Positions 1 through 7,790 of a DNA stretch of 64,000 nucleotides are shown here, in pieces. The stretch comes from Streptomyces kurssanovii. Its GTDB lineage: Bacteria > Actinomycetota > Actinomycetes > Streptomycetales > Streptomycetaceae. The stretch lies in assembly GCF_014649695.1 (NCBI RefSeq), contig NZ_BMTN01000004.1:558001-622000 (forward strand). The letters run 5' to 3'. Within the stretch, counting starts at the first letter, position 1; each line of letters opens with the position of its first letter. Position numbers and translations under genes: made by a program. A model generated the notes under the pieces. The model searched no databases, was not told the origin of the DNA, and saw nothing but the letters and a program-made list of their open reading frames with translations.

Positions 1-640
1 CCGGGAGCGGTCGCCCAAATTTCTGCGTACCACGCTCGCGAAGGAGCGCAGGCTCGGCCGGCAGGCCGGCGGCCTCCGGTTCGTCCTGGACGAGCGGGAC
101 CCGGGGGCGCTGCGGACGCTGATGTCCTGGAAGTCCGCCCAGTACCGCAGGACCGGCCGCAGGGACCGCTTCTCCCAGCGGTGGATCAGCACCCTGGTGA
201 GGCAGCTGCACGAGTCGAGGGCGGCAGGCTGCCGGGGGACGCTCTCCGTGCTGTACGCCGGTGACCGGCCGGTCGCCGCGCACTTCGGGCTGCGTTCGCG
301 CACCGTGCTGTCCTGCTGGTTCCCGGCGTACGAGCCCGAGTTCGCCAAGTTCTCACCCGGTCTGATCCTGCATCTGAGGATGGCGGAGGCGGCGGCCGGC
401 GAGGGCGTCGCGCTGCTGGACCTCGGCCGTGGGACCGCCGAGTACAAGGACGCCCTCAAGACCGGCGAGCTGCGCGTCCACGAGGGCGCGACCCTGCGGC
501 CGGGCCCGGGGGCCGCGCTGTACTGGCTCGGCCGCGAACCGGTGCGCCGGGCCCATGGATTCGTCCGCGACCACCCGCGGCTCGCCGCGCAGGCCCGACG
601 GACGCTGGACCGGGTGGGCCGGCTGCGGGGGACCCGCTGA
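1..640 (+). CDS. GNAT-fold acetyltransferase of the BioF2/CelD-like type, 3' part
   Basis: The reading frame is open from base 2 to the stop at 640, so 212 C-terminal residues are visible and the start lies outside the window. An apparent ATG at 122 is internal: the frame upstream of it is open and reads like family sequence rich in Arg/Lys. The later part (LDLGRGTAEYKDALKTG, about 105 residues before the end) matches the acetyl-transferase 6 type fold, in which an Asp-Phe/Leu-Gly-Arg-Gly-x-x-x-Tyr-Lys segment is typical. These cytosolic enzymes acylate sugars or amino acids during polysaccharide or wall precursor synthesis. A glycosyltransferase and a polysaccharide deacetylase follow on the same strand, which supports an exopolysaccharide role. 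The exact substrate cannot be told. Confidence 0.8.
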   Translation, partial: RERSPKFLRTTLAKERRLGRQAGGLRFVLDERDPGALRTLMSWKSAQYRRTGRRDRFSQRWISTLVRQLHESRAAGCRGTLSVLYAGDRPVAAHFGLRSRTVLSCWFPAYEPEFAKFSPGLILHLRMAEAAAGEGVALLDLGRGTAEYKDALKTGELRVHEGATLRPGPGAALYWLGREPVRRAHGFVRDHPRLAAQARRTLDRVGRLRGTR

Positions 641-704
641 CGCCGGACGCGGCCCTCAGGGGCACGGCCCGGCGGCGCACCGTACGCACACCAGGGGGAC
701 ACGC

Positions 705-2069
705 ATGCTGAGCAGATCACTACGGCCCGCTCCGCCCGGCCTGCCGCGCCCGCCGGCGCCGATGCGGGTGGCGGAACTGGACCTCGACGGCCCCGACGGG
801 CGGGTACTCGCCTTCGGTCCGGCGCCGCCGGGGCAGGCCGGCCCACTGCCGGGCACCCCGCTCGCTGCGGAGCCGGCGCCCGGTGCGGCGGGCGACGTCT
901 TCGCGCTGGTCCGGGTGCGGGGCAGGCCCGTCGCCACCGTGGTGTGCCGCGTACCGCCCGGGCGCAGGGCCGTCGACGCCGTGGCCGTGGCAGCCCGGGC
1001 GCGGCTCGCCGGCCGGGAGCCCCCGGCCGCGCCGCCGCACGGCGACCTGCCGCGTACCAGCGTCGTCGTCGCCACTCGCGAGGGCGCCGGGCGGCTCGCC
1101 CGCGCCCTCGACTCGCTGCTCGCCCAGGACCACCCGGAGTACGAGATCGTCGTCGTCGACAACGCCCCCGTCTCGACCGCCACCCGCGATCTCGTCGAGA
1201 ACACGTACGGCGGCCTGCGGACCGTACGCGTCCGGTACGTCGGCGAACCCGTGCCGGGCCTCGCCGTCGCCCACAACAGGGGCGTCGCCGTCGCCGACGG
1301 CGCGGTGCTCGCGTTCACGGACGACGACGTGGTCGCGGACCCGCACTGGCTCACGTCGCTCACCGCGCCGTTCGCCGACGATCCGCGGCTCGGCTGCACG
1401 ACCGGCCTGATCCTGCCCGCCCGGCTGGGCACTCCGGCGCAGATCCTGCTGGAGAGCCACGGCGGCTTCGCCAAGGGATTCACGCCGCGCACGTACGACC
1501 CGCTGCGCCCGCCCGCCGACCAGCCGCTGTTCCCATTCACGGCGGGCAGCTTCGGCTCCGGGGCCAACATGGCCTTCCGGGCCGCCGTGCTGCGCGGGAT
1601 GGGTGGCTTCGACCCGGCCACCGGCACGGGCACGCCCGCACGCGGCGGCGACGACCTGTACGCGTTCGTCTCCGTCCTCGCCGCGGGACACCGCCTGCGC
1701 TACACGCCGCAGGCGCTGGTGTGGCACCACCACCGTGAGACATGGCGGGACCTGACCGGGCAGGCGTACGGGTACGGCGCCGGCCTCACCGCCGCCCTGA
1801 CCGCCCTGCTGGTCCGCCGCCCGGCGCTGCTGCCCGCACTGCTGCGCAGGCTGCCGGCCGGCCTCGCCCATGCCCGTGCGATCACCGCGTCCCGGGAGGC
1901 CGGCGCTGCCGGGGTGCCGGGGACGCACGGGGCCGGGGAGCATCCGTGGCCGCGCCATCTGTCCCGGCTGGAACGCCGCGGGATGCTCGCCGGCCCGCTC
2001 GGATACCTGCGGGCACGGCTGCGGCTGCGCGGCTTCGAACTGCCCGACGTCGCGGCGGGGAGGCACTGA
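705..2069 (+). CDS. family 2 glycosyltransferase
   Basis: A 454-residue protein starting at ATG 705, behind a GGGGGAC ribosome site. The frame is open upstream to 429, but there it overlaps the previous gene. Residues 1-115 are Pro/Ala/Gly-rich and not recognisable. The GT-A nucleotide-sugar fold begins near residue 118 (TSVVVATREG). The Asp triad that binds UDP/GDP-sugar and metal is at about 206 (FTDDDVVADPHW), and an acceptor-side WHHHRETW segment lies near 340. The C-terminus is Leu/Arg-rich and may be membrane-associated. It is expected to transfer a sugar during extracellular polysaccharide synthesis. The next gene starts 2 bases after its stop, so the two are probably co-translated. 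Donor and acceptor are unknown. Confidence 0.88.
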   Translation: MLSRSLRPAPPGLPRPPAPMRVAELDLDGPDGRVLAFGPAPPGQAGPLPGTPLAAEPAPGAAGDVFALVRVRGRPVATVVCRVPPGRRAVDAVAVAARARLAGREPPAAPPHGDLPRTSVVVATREGAGRLARALDSLLAQDHPEYEIVVVDNAPVSTATRDLVENTYGGLRTVRVRYVGEPVPGLAVAHNRGVAVADGAVLAFTDDDVVADPHWLTSLTAPFADDPRLGCTTGLILPARLGTPAQILLESHGGFAKGFTPRTYDPLRPPADQPLFPFTAGSFGSGANMAFRAAVLRGMGGFDPATGTGTPARGGDDLYAFVSVLAAGHRLRYTPQALVWHHHRETWRDLTGQAYGYGAGLTAALTALLVRRPALLPALLRRLPAGLAHARAITASREAGAAGVPGTHGAGEHPWPRHLSRLERRGMLAGPLGYLRARLRLRGFELPDVAAGRH

Positions 2070-2070
2070 C

Positions 2071-2865
2071 ATGCCGGACGCCGTCCCGGTGCTGCTCTAC
2101 CACGCCGTCATGGAGGAACCGCCCGCCTGGATCGCCGAATTCACCGTCACCCCGGCGCAGTTCCGAGCGCATCTCGACGCCGTCGCGGCGAGCGGACGCA
2201 CCCCGGTCACCGTCGGCACACTCGTGGACGCGCTCACCGGCGGCCCCCTGCCCCCGCGGCCCGTCGTCCTCACCTTCGACGACGGATTCGCCGATCTGCC
2301 CGGGCCGACCGCGGAAGCGCTCGCCGGCCGTCGCATGCCGGCCACCGCGTATCTCACCACCGGCGCGCTCACGCCCGGCCGGACCAGCCTGCTGCCGCCG
2401 GCGCCGATGATGACCCTGTCCCGGGCGCCGCTGCTGGCGCAGTACGGCATGGAAGTGGGCGCGCACACCGTCACCCATCCGCAGCTCGACACCCTGCCGC
2501 CCGCCGAACTGGACCGGGAACTACGCGAGGCGAAGGCCGAGTTGGAGGACGTGCTGGGCCACGAGGTGACGCATCTCGCCTATCCGCACGGCTACAACAG
2601 CCGAGCCGTCCGCAGGGCGGCGGCCGCGGCGGGCTACGCGTCGACCGCCGCGGTGCGGCACGCGCTGAGCTCACCGGCCGACGAGGCGTACCGCATCGCC
2701 CGCCTCATCGTGCGCCGCACGCACACGGTGGCGGACGTCGAGGCGTGGATGGACGCGGGGGGCGGTGTGCCCGTCGCGCCGTTCCCCGACGGCCTGCCGA
2801 CCGTGGGCTGGCGGCTGTACCGGCGTGCCCGCGCGGTGGTGCGGGGGCGGCAGTTCGCGGGCTGA
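2071..2865 (+). CDS. NodB-type polysaccharide deacetylase
   Basis: A 264-residue carbohydrate esterase family 4 protein. All three diagnostic motifs are present: TFDDGF near residue 68 (base and metal Asp), GAHTVTHPQL near 130 (the two metal His) and YPHGYNS near 171. These enzymes remove N- or O-acetyl groups from polysaccharides using a divalent metal. No signal peptide or membrane anchor is seen at the N-terminus, so it may act inside the cell or be exported another way. ATG 2071 lies 1 base after the glycosyltransferase stop, with GGGGAGG as ribosome site. The gene ends against a broken glycoside hydrolase on the other strand, so its downstream neighbourhood has been rearranged. Confidence 0.9.
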   Translation: MPDAVPVLLYHAVMEEPPAWIAEFTVTPAQFRAHLDAVAASGRTPVTVGTLVDALTGGPLPPRPVVLTFDDGFADLPGPTAEALAGRRMPATAYLTTGALTPGRTSLLPPAPMMTLSRAPLLAQYGMEVGAHTVTHPQLDTLPPAELDRELREAKAELEDVLGHEVTHLAYPHGYNSRAVRRAAAAAGYASTAAVRHALSSPADEAYRIARLIVRRTHTVADVEAWMDAGGGVPVAPFPDGLPTVGWRLYRRARAVVRGRQFAG

Positions 2866-3313
2866 CCCGAGGGCCCGGCCCAGCCCCGGGGCACACGCTG
2901 GCCGAAGTACGGGTCGGACAGGGCGCGGCGCAGGCCCTGCCACGAGGACTCCCGCGCGAGCGACAGGTCGCAGCCGGGCCCGGGATCGCGGTGGTTCCAC
3001 TGGAGCGCGGCCCGCACCCCGTCCAGTTCCTTCACCACGCCCGGGACCTCGGCGTACCACTCGGCCTGCGCGCCGGGGCGGGCCGGATCGTCGGCCGTGC
3101 CGAACTCGGACAGCATCAGGGGCTTGTCGCGGGAGATGTGTTCCCTGATCCACCGGTGGGACGCGGTCTGCGTCTCCTCGAAGCTCTTCCAGGAGCTCCG
3201 GTGGCAGCGGAAGTAGTTGCGAGGGTGAGGGCGAGCACCCCGCAGAGCAGCACCGCGGCCACCGCCACCCAGGGACGGCGGTGGGGTCCCGGCACTGCGG
3301 CGGTGCGGGTCAC
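2866..3313 (-). pseudogene. deletion remnant of a secreted glycoside hydrolase (signal peptide joined out of frame to the C-terminal part)
   Basis: The GTG at 3313 overlaps the stop of the upstream gene by GTGA and begins an Arg-rich start and hydrophobic segment typical of a secretion signal. Near 3215-3230 the sense switches to another frame. That frame reads RNYFRCHRSSWKSFEETQ and then PLMLSEFGT, the region that carries the C-terminal catalytic Glu in GH26/GH5-like enzymes. The central catalytic barrel is therefore missing and the reading frame is broken. The C-terminal part runs without a stop into the antisense of the deacetylase gene, so the original end may also be lost. The family is inferred from a short motif only. 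Confidence 0.6.
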
Positions 3314-3741
3314 GTGACGGACCCCTTCCGCGGCGGGGAGGCGGAACGGGCGGTCGGCGCCCGGCCGGTGACCTGCGGGCAGCATGCCGCGAGCGTGGTC
3401 GCCGCGGCCAGCAGGACCAGGAGCCGCAGTCCGCTGAAGGCGCCGGCGGCGAGCAGCGCGGTCGCGCAGAGGACCGCCGCGCTCACACTCAGGAAGAGTG
3501 CAAGCACGAGTTGCTCCAGCCGGTCGGAGTCGCGGGTGAAACCGTCGTCCTGGGCGGCCGCGCCGTAACGGCGCAGGACGGGCGCGCAGACGCGGACGAC
3601 GGCGGCGCCGGGGCCCGCGAGGAGGAACGCGACGACGGGCAGTGTGCGCAGCGGCGAGGCGGCGGGCAGCGCGGTGGCGGCCACCGCGCACCACCCCACC
3701 AGCGGCGGCAGCAGCCGGAATGTGAGCGACCCGGGTCTCAT
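3310..3741 (-). CDS. small membrane protein of unknown function
   Basis: A 143-residue protein starting at ATG 3741, with GGGAG as ribosome site. It has about four hydrophobic segments (near residues 8-25, 33-52, 84-104 and 107-122) and a basic tail. No enzymatic motif is visible. Its start overlaps the stop of the preceding remnant (ATGA), and its end overlaps the start of the broken glycoside hydrolase (GTGA), which is a typical translationally coupled operon. By position it should serve export or membrane steps of the polysaccharide cluster. It may be a non-functional leftover, because both flanking genes are damaged. I do not recognise a family. Confidence 0.6.
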   Translation of the reverse strand: MRPGSLTFRLLPPLVGWCAVAATALPAASPLRTLPVVAFLLAGPGAAVVRVCAPVLRRYGAAAQDDGFTRDSDRLEQLVLALFLSVSAAVLCATALLAAGAFSGLRLLVLLAAATTLAACCPQVTGRAPTARSASPPRKGSVT

Positions 3742-4018
3742 GGTGTGCTCCCTGTCGTGGGCCTGAGTGCGTAGACGACGCCGGCGCTGTTGCCGCCGAC
3801 CCGCTCGAACAAGGGCGAGTCGGCGACGGACCGTTCGATGCGCCACAGCTCCGAGGCGCTGAGCATGCCGTTCATCTCGGAGCCCGCGATCTGGCCCCTG
3901 GTGAGCAGGAAGTACGCCCGGCCCGGCGGTGCCACGCCCGCCATGTCGCGGGCGAGGGTGCCGGCCGAGGAGCGGCACGGCCGTCGCCGTGTCCGCGCCC
4001 TCGCCCGTGCCGGGAGCG
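3738..4018 (-). pseudogene. C-terminal remnant of a larger, probably membrane-bound polysaccharide gene
   Basis: About 75 residues before the stop at 3738 read as real protein (from GTLARDMAGVAPPGRAYF onward, including YFLLTRGQIAGSEMNG and LWRIERSVADSPLFERV) and end in an ATGA overlap with the next gene. Upstream of about 3975 the frame becomes Arg/Pro-rich without protein character, and no start codon is convincing. The preceding aminotransferase stop is at 4019. The 5' part has therefore probably been removed by a deletion joining it to the aminotransferase gene. The C-terminal style (a soluble tail after membrane segments) resembles large membrane glycosyltransferases of such clusters, but that is inference. 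Confidence 0.5.
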
Positions 4019-5314
4019 TCAGGCACCGGCATCGCCCCGGCGGGAAGGCCGCCGCGGGGCCGCCAGGGAGGGGCCGGGGCGGCCCAGGACATGGGGCGGG
4101 ACACGGGCCGGCGCCCGGGTGGGGGCCGTCCGAGGCGGCCTGGCCGGACGTGTGCCGGCGCGGTCCAGGACGGCCGCGGCCTGTTCGGCCCGCAGCGGAT
4201 CGACCGGAAGGGCGTGGCGTGCGAACCACGATGCCGCGGCGGGGGCGGGCGACGGGTCCGTGAAGCGGTCGCCCGCGTACCGGTCGAGCGGCGGGTCGTA
4301 CAGGTAGCCCACGGTGATCCGGTGCCGGGCCAGCGCCGCCGTCGCGGCCGCCCGGTCCTCCACCAGCAGCGGCACCCGGAACAGCGGCTGCGCGGGGCCC
4401 GGCCGGGGAGCGGCCCACGGAGTGTCCAAGAGCCGCTGCGTGCCCGCGAGATGGGCCGCGAGCCGCTCGTCGAGTCGCGCGAGCAGCCGCTCCGTGCGCC
4501 GTAACCTCAGCCGGCCCGGCGCGAGTCGGTAGCTGTGCATGTCCACCCGCGCCCAGGAGTCGAACGCGTCGAGCGACGGGGACCGCCGCAGCGCACGCGC
4601 CAGTTCGTCCGGGCGCAGCGCCATCCTGATCTCCGTACGCTCCTCGAGTCCGAGGAGCCGCAGCGCCGTGCGTGCCGCTCCGGTCAGCCGCAGGCCCCGC
4701 AGCCCGGCCTCCGCGTACGGCCGCAGCCCGTAGGCGAGCTCCGCCGGCAGCCGCCCCGGTGCGAGCAGCGCGTCCCTGGCCTGTGCCATCTCCTTCCGCA
4801 GCGCGGGGTCGGCGAGGGCGAGGAACCCGCCCGTGCCGGCGCCGGTGTGCTTGGAGAGGCTGAAGACGGCGGCGTCGCCGAAGCCGCCGACGGGACGCCC
4901 GGCCAGCACGGTGCCGATGGCGTGCGCCGCGTCCTCCAGCAGCGGGATGCCCGACGCGTCGCAGCGTGCGCGCAGTTCGGGGGCCGGGTCCGGGTTCCCG
5001 TACAGGTTGGTGGTGAGGACGGCGGAAAGGCCCCGCCACAGGGACTCGGGGACGGCGTCGGTGTCGATGGTGCCGTCGTCCGCCCGCAGCGGCGCCTGCA
5101 CGGGGCGCAGACCGGCCGCGAGCACCACGAAGAAGATCACGTCGTCGTTGACCGGCGACATCAGTATCCGGCCGCCCGGCCGGCACCAGTGGCGCAGCGC
5201 CACATAGAGGCCGAGACGGCATGACGGCACGTACAGGCACTCCCTGCCCAGACGGCGGCGCATCAGCTCTTCGAGCGGTGCGTACGCCTGCGGGCAGCCC
5301 TCCCCAAGAGCCAT
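4019..5314 (-). CDS. DegT/DnrJ/EryC1/StrS-type aminotransferase
   Basis: A 431-residue fold-type I PLP enzyme. ATG 5314 is chosen over an upstream start at 5353 because GGGGGGAA sits just before it. The cofactor region LLEDAAHAIGT and the segment FSLSKHTGAGTGG, with the Lys expected to form the PLP Schiff base, are clear. These enzymes aminate keto-sugars for polysaccharides or antibiotics, or act as sugar dehydratases. The last 45 or so residues are Arg/Pro-rich and unlike the family. Together with the truncated gene directly downstream, this suggests the natural C-terminus was replaced by a deletion junction. Activity is uncertain for that reason. It appears to lead the leftward operon of the decayed sugar cluster. 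Confidence 0.82.
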   Translation of the reverse strand: MALGEGCPQAYAPLEELMRRRLGRECLYVPSCRLGLYVALRHWCRPGGRILMSPVNDDVIFFVVLAAGLRPVQAPLRADDGTIDTDAVPESLWRGLSAVLTTNLYGNPDPAPELRARCDASGIPLLEDAAHAIGTVLAGRPVGGFGDAAVFSLSKHTGAGTGGFLALADPALRKEMAQARDALLAPGRLPAELAYGLRPYAEAGLRGLRLTGAARTALRLLGLEERTEIRMALRPDELARALRRSPSLDAFDSWARVDMHSYRLAPGRLRLRRTERLLARLDERLAAHLAGTQRLLDTPWAAPRPGPAQPLFRVPLLVEDRAAATAALARHRITVGYLYDPPLDRYAGDRFTDPSPAPAAASWFARHALPVDPLRAEQAAAVLDRAGTRPARPPRTAPTRAPARVPPHVLGRPGPSLAAPRRPSRRGDAGA

Positions 5315-5377
5315 GTGCTTCCCCCCACTTGCCCCTGGGTCAATGTGGACCAATCAGGACTGCCCCGTCAATGACGA

Positions 5378-5412
5378 GGAAGGGCCCATTCCTTGACGGA
5401 ATGGGCCCTTCC
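5378..5412 (-). terminator. intrinsic terminator-like hairpin downstream of the sigma gene
   Basis: A perfect 15-bp inverted repeat (arms 5378-5392 and 5398-5412) with loop TTGAC. It follows the sigma factor stop at 5435 on the minus strand and precedes the aminotransferase, separating the two leftward units. No long T run follows, as is usual in Streptomyces. Confidence 0.75.
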
Positions 5413-5434
5413 GAGGGCAGGTGAGATGGTCCGC

Positions 5435-6328
5435 TCACTCCTCCAGCGTCAGGCCCTTGCGGAGCCTGCGGAGGGTCCGGGACAGCAGCCTGGACACGTG
5501 CATCTGCGAGATGCCGAGCTCTTCACCGATCTCCGACTGCGTCATGTTGGCGACGAAACGCAGGGAGAGGATCTGGCGGTCCCGCGGCGGAAGGCTCGCG
5601 ATCATCGGCTTGAGCGACTCGACGTACTCGATGCCTTCGAGCCCGTGGTCCTCGTAGCCGATGCGGTGGGCGAGAGCGCCCTCGCTGTCGTCCTCCTCCG
5701 GCTGGGCGTCCAGCGAGCTCGCGGTGTACGCGTTGCTCGCGGCCATGCCTTCCACGACCTCGTCCCGGCCGATGTCGAGCCGCTGCGCGAGCTCGTCGAC
5801 GGTGGGGGCGCGGTCGAGCTGCTGGGAGAGCTCGTCACCCGCCTTCGCGAGGTCCAGCCGCAGCTCCTGCAGCCGGCGCGGTACACGCACCGACCAACTG
5901 GTGTCGCGGAAGAAGCGCTTGATCTCGCCGATGATGGTCGGCATCGCGAAGGTGGGGAACTCGACGCCACGGCTGAGTTCGAAGCGGTCGATCGCCTTGA
6001 TCAGGCCGATCGTGCCGACCTGGATGATGTCCTCCATCGGTTCGCTGCGGGTGCGGAACCGTGAGGCGGCGAACTTGACCAGGGCGAGGTTCAGTTCGAC
6101 CAGGGTGTTACGGACGTACGCGTACTCGTGCGTGCCCTCCTCGAGGGACGCGAGGCGTGCGAAGAGCGTCTTGGACAGTTCTCGCGCGTCCAACGCTCCC
6201 ACCTGTTCGAACGGCGGGATCTCCGGAAGACCCTCGAGGGCTTCGAGGCCCGTGGCCTGTTCGTCGGTGGGGGTGGACAGTGTCGACGGCGCGCTGGGGG
6301 TTCGCGATGCGTCGAGCCGGGGTGACAT
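5435..6328 (-). CDS. sigI: SigB/SigF/SigG-family RNA polymerase sigma factor, SigI-like
   Basis: A 297-residue group 3 sigma factor. ATG 6328 is chosen because GGAGGAG precedes it; the frame is open further upstream. Residues 1-50 are a low-complexity leader. Region 2 is recognisable by NLALVKFAASRF and MEDIIQVGTIGLIKAIDRFE, the -10 recognition part by PTFAMPTIIGEIKRFFRD and WSVRVPRRLQEL, and region 4.2 by a helix-turn-helix at TQSEIGEELGISQMHVSRLL. It would direct RNA polymerase to stress or developmental promoters. The divergent STAS and kinase-like genes match the sigI-arsI-prsI arrangement known from S. coelicolor, where activity is set by partner switching. The symbol rests on that gene order and on family, not on an alignment. 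Confidence 0.87.
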   Translation of the reverse strand: MSPRLDASRTPSAPSTLSTPTDEQATGLEALEGLPEIPPFEQVGALDARELSKTLFARLASLEEGTHEYAYVRNTLVELNLALVKFAASRFRTRSEPMEDIIQVGTIGLIKAIDRFELSRGVEFPTFAMPTIIGEIKRFFRDTSWSVRVPRRLQELRLDLAKAGDELSQQLDRAPTVDELAQRLDIGRDEVVEGMAASNAYTASSLDAQPEEDDSEGALAHRIGYEDHGLEGIEYVESLKPMIASLPPRDRQILSLRFVANMTQSEIGEELGISQMHVSRLLSRTLRRLRKGLTLEE

Positions 6329-6506
6329 GGTCTCCTCCATCGTTCTCGGCATATGGCTGCCGAAGCCCATACATGCTGCTGCGGTGAGCGGCGCCTCCAA
6401 AGCCGGCCGTGTTGGTTGTGTCCCTACTAGCCCTACCCGGTCTGCCACGACGATCGCAAGTGGCATATCTGTAGGATGTCCGTATTGTCGGTTAGTTCGG
6501 CTACCG

Positions 6507-6532
6507 GTGTGCGCGTGGAGGGCGTAGGGTTC
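6507..6532 (+). promoter_or_regulatory. possible SigB-type promoter upstream of the STAS gene
   Basis: GTGT at 6507-6510 and GGGTTC at 6527-6532 are separated by 16 bases. This fits loosely the actinobacterial SigB-family pattern (GNNT, 14-16 bases, GGGTAC/T). It lies about 90 bases before the anti-anti-sigma start and would allow autoregulation by the divergent sigma factor. The final TC departs from the consensus. Confidence 0.3.
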
Positions 6533-6621
6533 GACGGACGTCAGCGCTGTCCGTCGACGGTTCTGACGTGATGTACGACACGGTGGGCGACACACTGAAC
6601 GACACGGCGAAAAGGGACGGC

Positions 6622-6990
6622 ATGGACCGCGAGACGGTCGGCAGCGTCAATCGGGGCCGACTTCAGGTCGAGGTTCGGACCGAGGGCCGCAGCGAAATCG
6701 TGAAGCCGGTGGGTGAGCTCGATCACCACACGGCGGACCTGCTGCGCGTGCCCTTGGAAGAGGCGATCGAACGGGGTCGCGCACGTCTGGTCATCGACTG
6801 CTCGCAGCTCGAGTTCTGTGATTCCACCGGACTCAACGTGCTGCTCGGGGCCCGGCTGAAGGCCGAGGCCGACGGCGGAGGGGTCCACCTGGCCGGGATG
6901 CTGCCGGTGGTGGCGAGGGTCTTCGAGATCACCGGGGCCGAGGCGGTCTTCACCGTGCACGACTCCGTCGAGGCGGCCTTGGTCCACTGA
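6622..6990 (+). CDS. arsI: STAS-domain anti-anti-sigma factor (ArsI-like)
   Basis: A 122-residue single STAS domain. ATG 6622 has AAAGGGACGG in front and is preferred to an upstream ATG at 6568. The core reads VIDCSQLEFCDSTGLNVLL; the Ser of the DSTG segment is the residue phosphorylated by the cognate anti-sigma kinase in this family. The unphosphorylated form binds the anti-sigma factor and frees the sigma factor. It is divergent from the sigma gene and followed 165 bases later by the kinase-like gene, so all three parts of a partner-switching module are together. The name is by analogy to the sigI locus of S. coelicolor. Confidence 0.85.
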   Translation: MDRETVGSVNRGRLQVEVRTEGRSEIVKPVGELDHHTADLLRVPLEEAIERGRARLVIDCSQLEFCDSTGLNVLLGARLKAEADGGGVHLAGMLPVVARVFEITGAEAVFTVHDSVEAALVH

Positions 6991-7004
6991 CGGACCGCAC
7001 TGTT

Positions 7005-7021
7005 GCCCGCGTCACGCGGGC
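7005..7021 (+). terminator. short hairpin between the anti-anti-sigma and anti-sigma genes
   Basis: GCCCGCG-TCA-CGCGGGC is a perfect 7-bp stem 15 bases after the STAS stop codon. It could attenuate read-through into the downstream anti-sigma gene and so set the ratio of the two partners. It is short, and function is not established. Confidence 0.35.
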
Positions 7022-7155
7022 CGGATCCGCTCAGTGGGTGTTGTCACGGGCCGGTCGGGCAGGAGAACCCCCGCAGAACGTTGAACGCCCAGCACTCTGC
7101 GTACTTGAGACCATGGCGAACTGGTGAATCGGTGAATCGGTGAGGTGAAGCGCTG

Positions 7156-7659
7156 ATGAGCACCACCCGGCAACAGCAGCCGGGCGACGCCGGCCCTGAG
7201 CCGGGTGGCGCCGGCGCGGCGCCGGCCGTCCCCGCACCCGGGGCATCCGGCGGCGCCGTGCGCAGCCTTCCCCTGCGCGCGGCCAGTGGCATCGTTCCCC
7301 TCGCCCGGGACTTCACGCGGCAGGCGCTCTACGACTGGGGCTGGCTGCCCGCCGCGACGGCCGACCGCAGGGCCGCCGCGGAGGACGTGCTCCTGGTGGT
7401 CTCCGAGCTGGTCACCAATGCCTGTCTGCACGCGGAGGGGCCGGAGGAGCTGCGCGTCGGCTGCGACGGCAAAGTGCTGCGCCTGGAGGTCACCGACCGT
7501 GGCGCCGGGCAGCCGGCGCCCCGTACCCCGCACCGGGCCGGGCGGCCCGGCGGGCACGGCATGTTCATCGTCCAGCGGCTCTGCATGGACTGGGGAGTCG
7601 TCAGAACGCCCGGCTCGCCGGGCAAGACGGTGTGGGCGGAGCTCGCCGCACCCGCGTGA
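7156..7659 (+). CDS. prsI: RsbW-like anti-sigma factor / ATP-binding kinase (PrsI-like)
   Basis: A 167-residue protein with a GHKL ATPase fold. ATG 7156 follows AGGTGAAG. Residues 1-38 are Gly/Ala/Pro-rich. The N box is at ELVTNACLHA (about residue 87), the G1 box at VTDRGAG and the G2 box at GGHGMFIV. Such proteins bind and silence a SigB-type sigma factor and phosphorylate the STAS partner on Ser. The preceding STAS gene and divergent sigma gene make this the likely sigma antagonist of the locus. The short leader before the gene has an 8-base motif (GGTGAATC) twice followed by a related GGTGAGG, which may affect translation initiation. Confidence 0.85.
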   Translation: MSTTRQQQPGDAGPEPGGAGAAPAVPAPGASGGAVRSLPLRAASGIVPLARDFTRQALYDWGWLPAATADRRAAAEDVLLVVSELVTNACLHAEGPEELRVGCDGKVLRLEVTDRGAGQPAPRTPHRAGRPGGHGMFIVQRLCMDWGVVRTPGSPGKTVWAELAAPA

Positions 7660-7680
7660 CGCCGCCCCGGATCCGTTGAG

Positions 7681-7705
7681 AGAGCACGCCGATACGGCGT
7701 GCTCT
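7681..7705 (+). terminator. intrinsic terminator hairpin after the anti-sigma gene
   Basis: A perfect 11-bp stem (7681-7691 with 7695-7705) and loop ATA, followed by a pyrimidine-rich run, 21 bases after the stop codon at 7659. It closes the partner-switching unit before the surface-protein operon. Confidence 0.8.
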
Positions 7706-7750
7706 TCGTCTTCCCTCCCCAAGGCCCCGGGCGTACCTTGAGCGCCCGAC

Positions 7751-7765
7751 CTGACGTGTCGTCAG
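7751..7765 (+). promoter_or_regulatory. perfect palindrome CTGACG-TGT-CGTCAG, probable operator
   Basis: A 6-bp perfect inverted repeat with a 3-base centre, ending 25 bases before the GTG start of the first surface-protein gene. A second short repeat (CGGGCG at 7728, CGCCCG at 7743) lies just upstream. The position fits a dimeric regulator site or an mRNA leader element controlling the four-gene operon. The regulator is unknown. Confidence 0.5.
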
Positions 7766-7790
7766 TTGATTGCGGCCGAGGGGACCCGAC

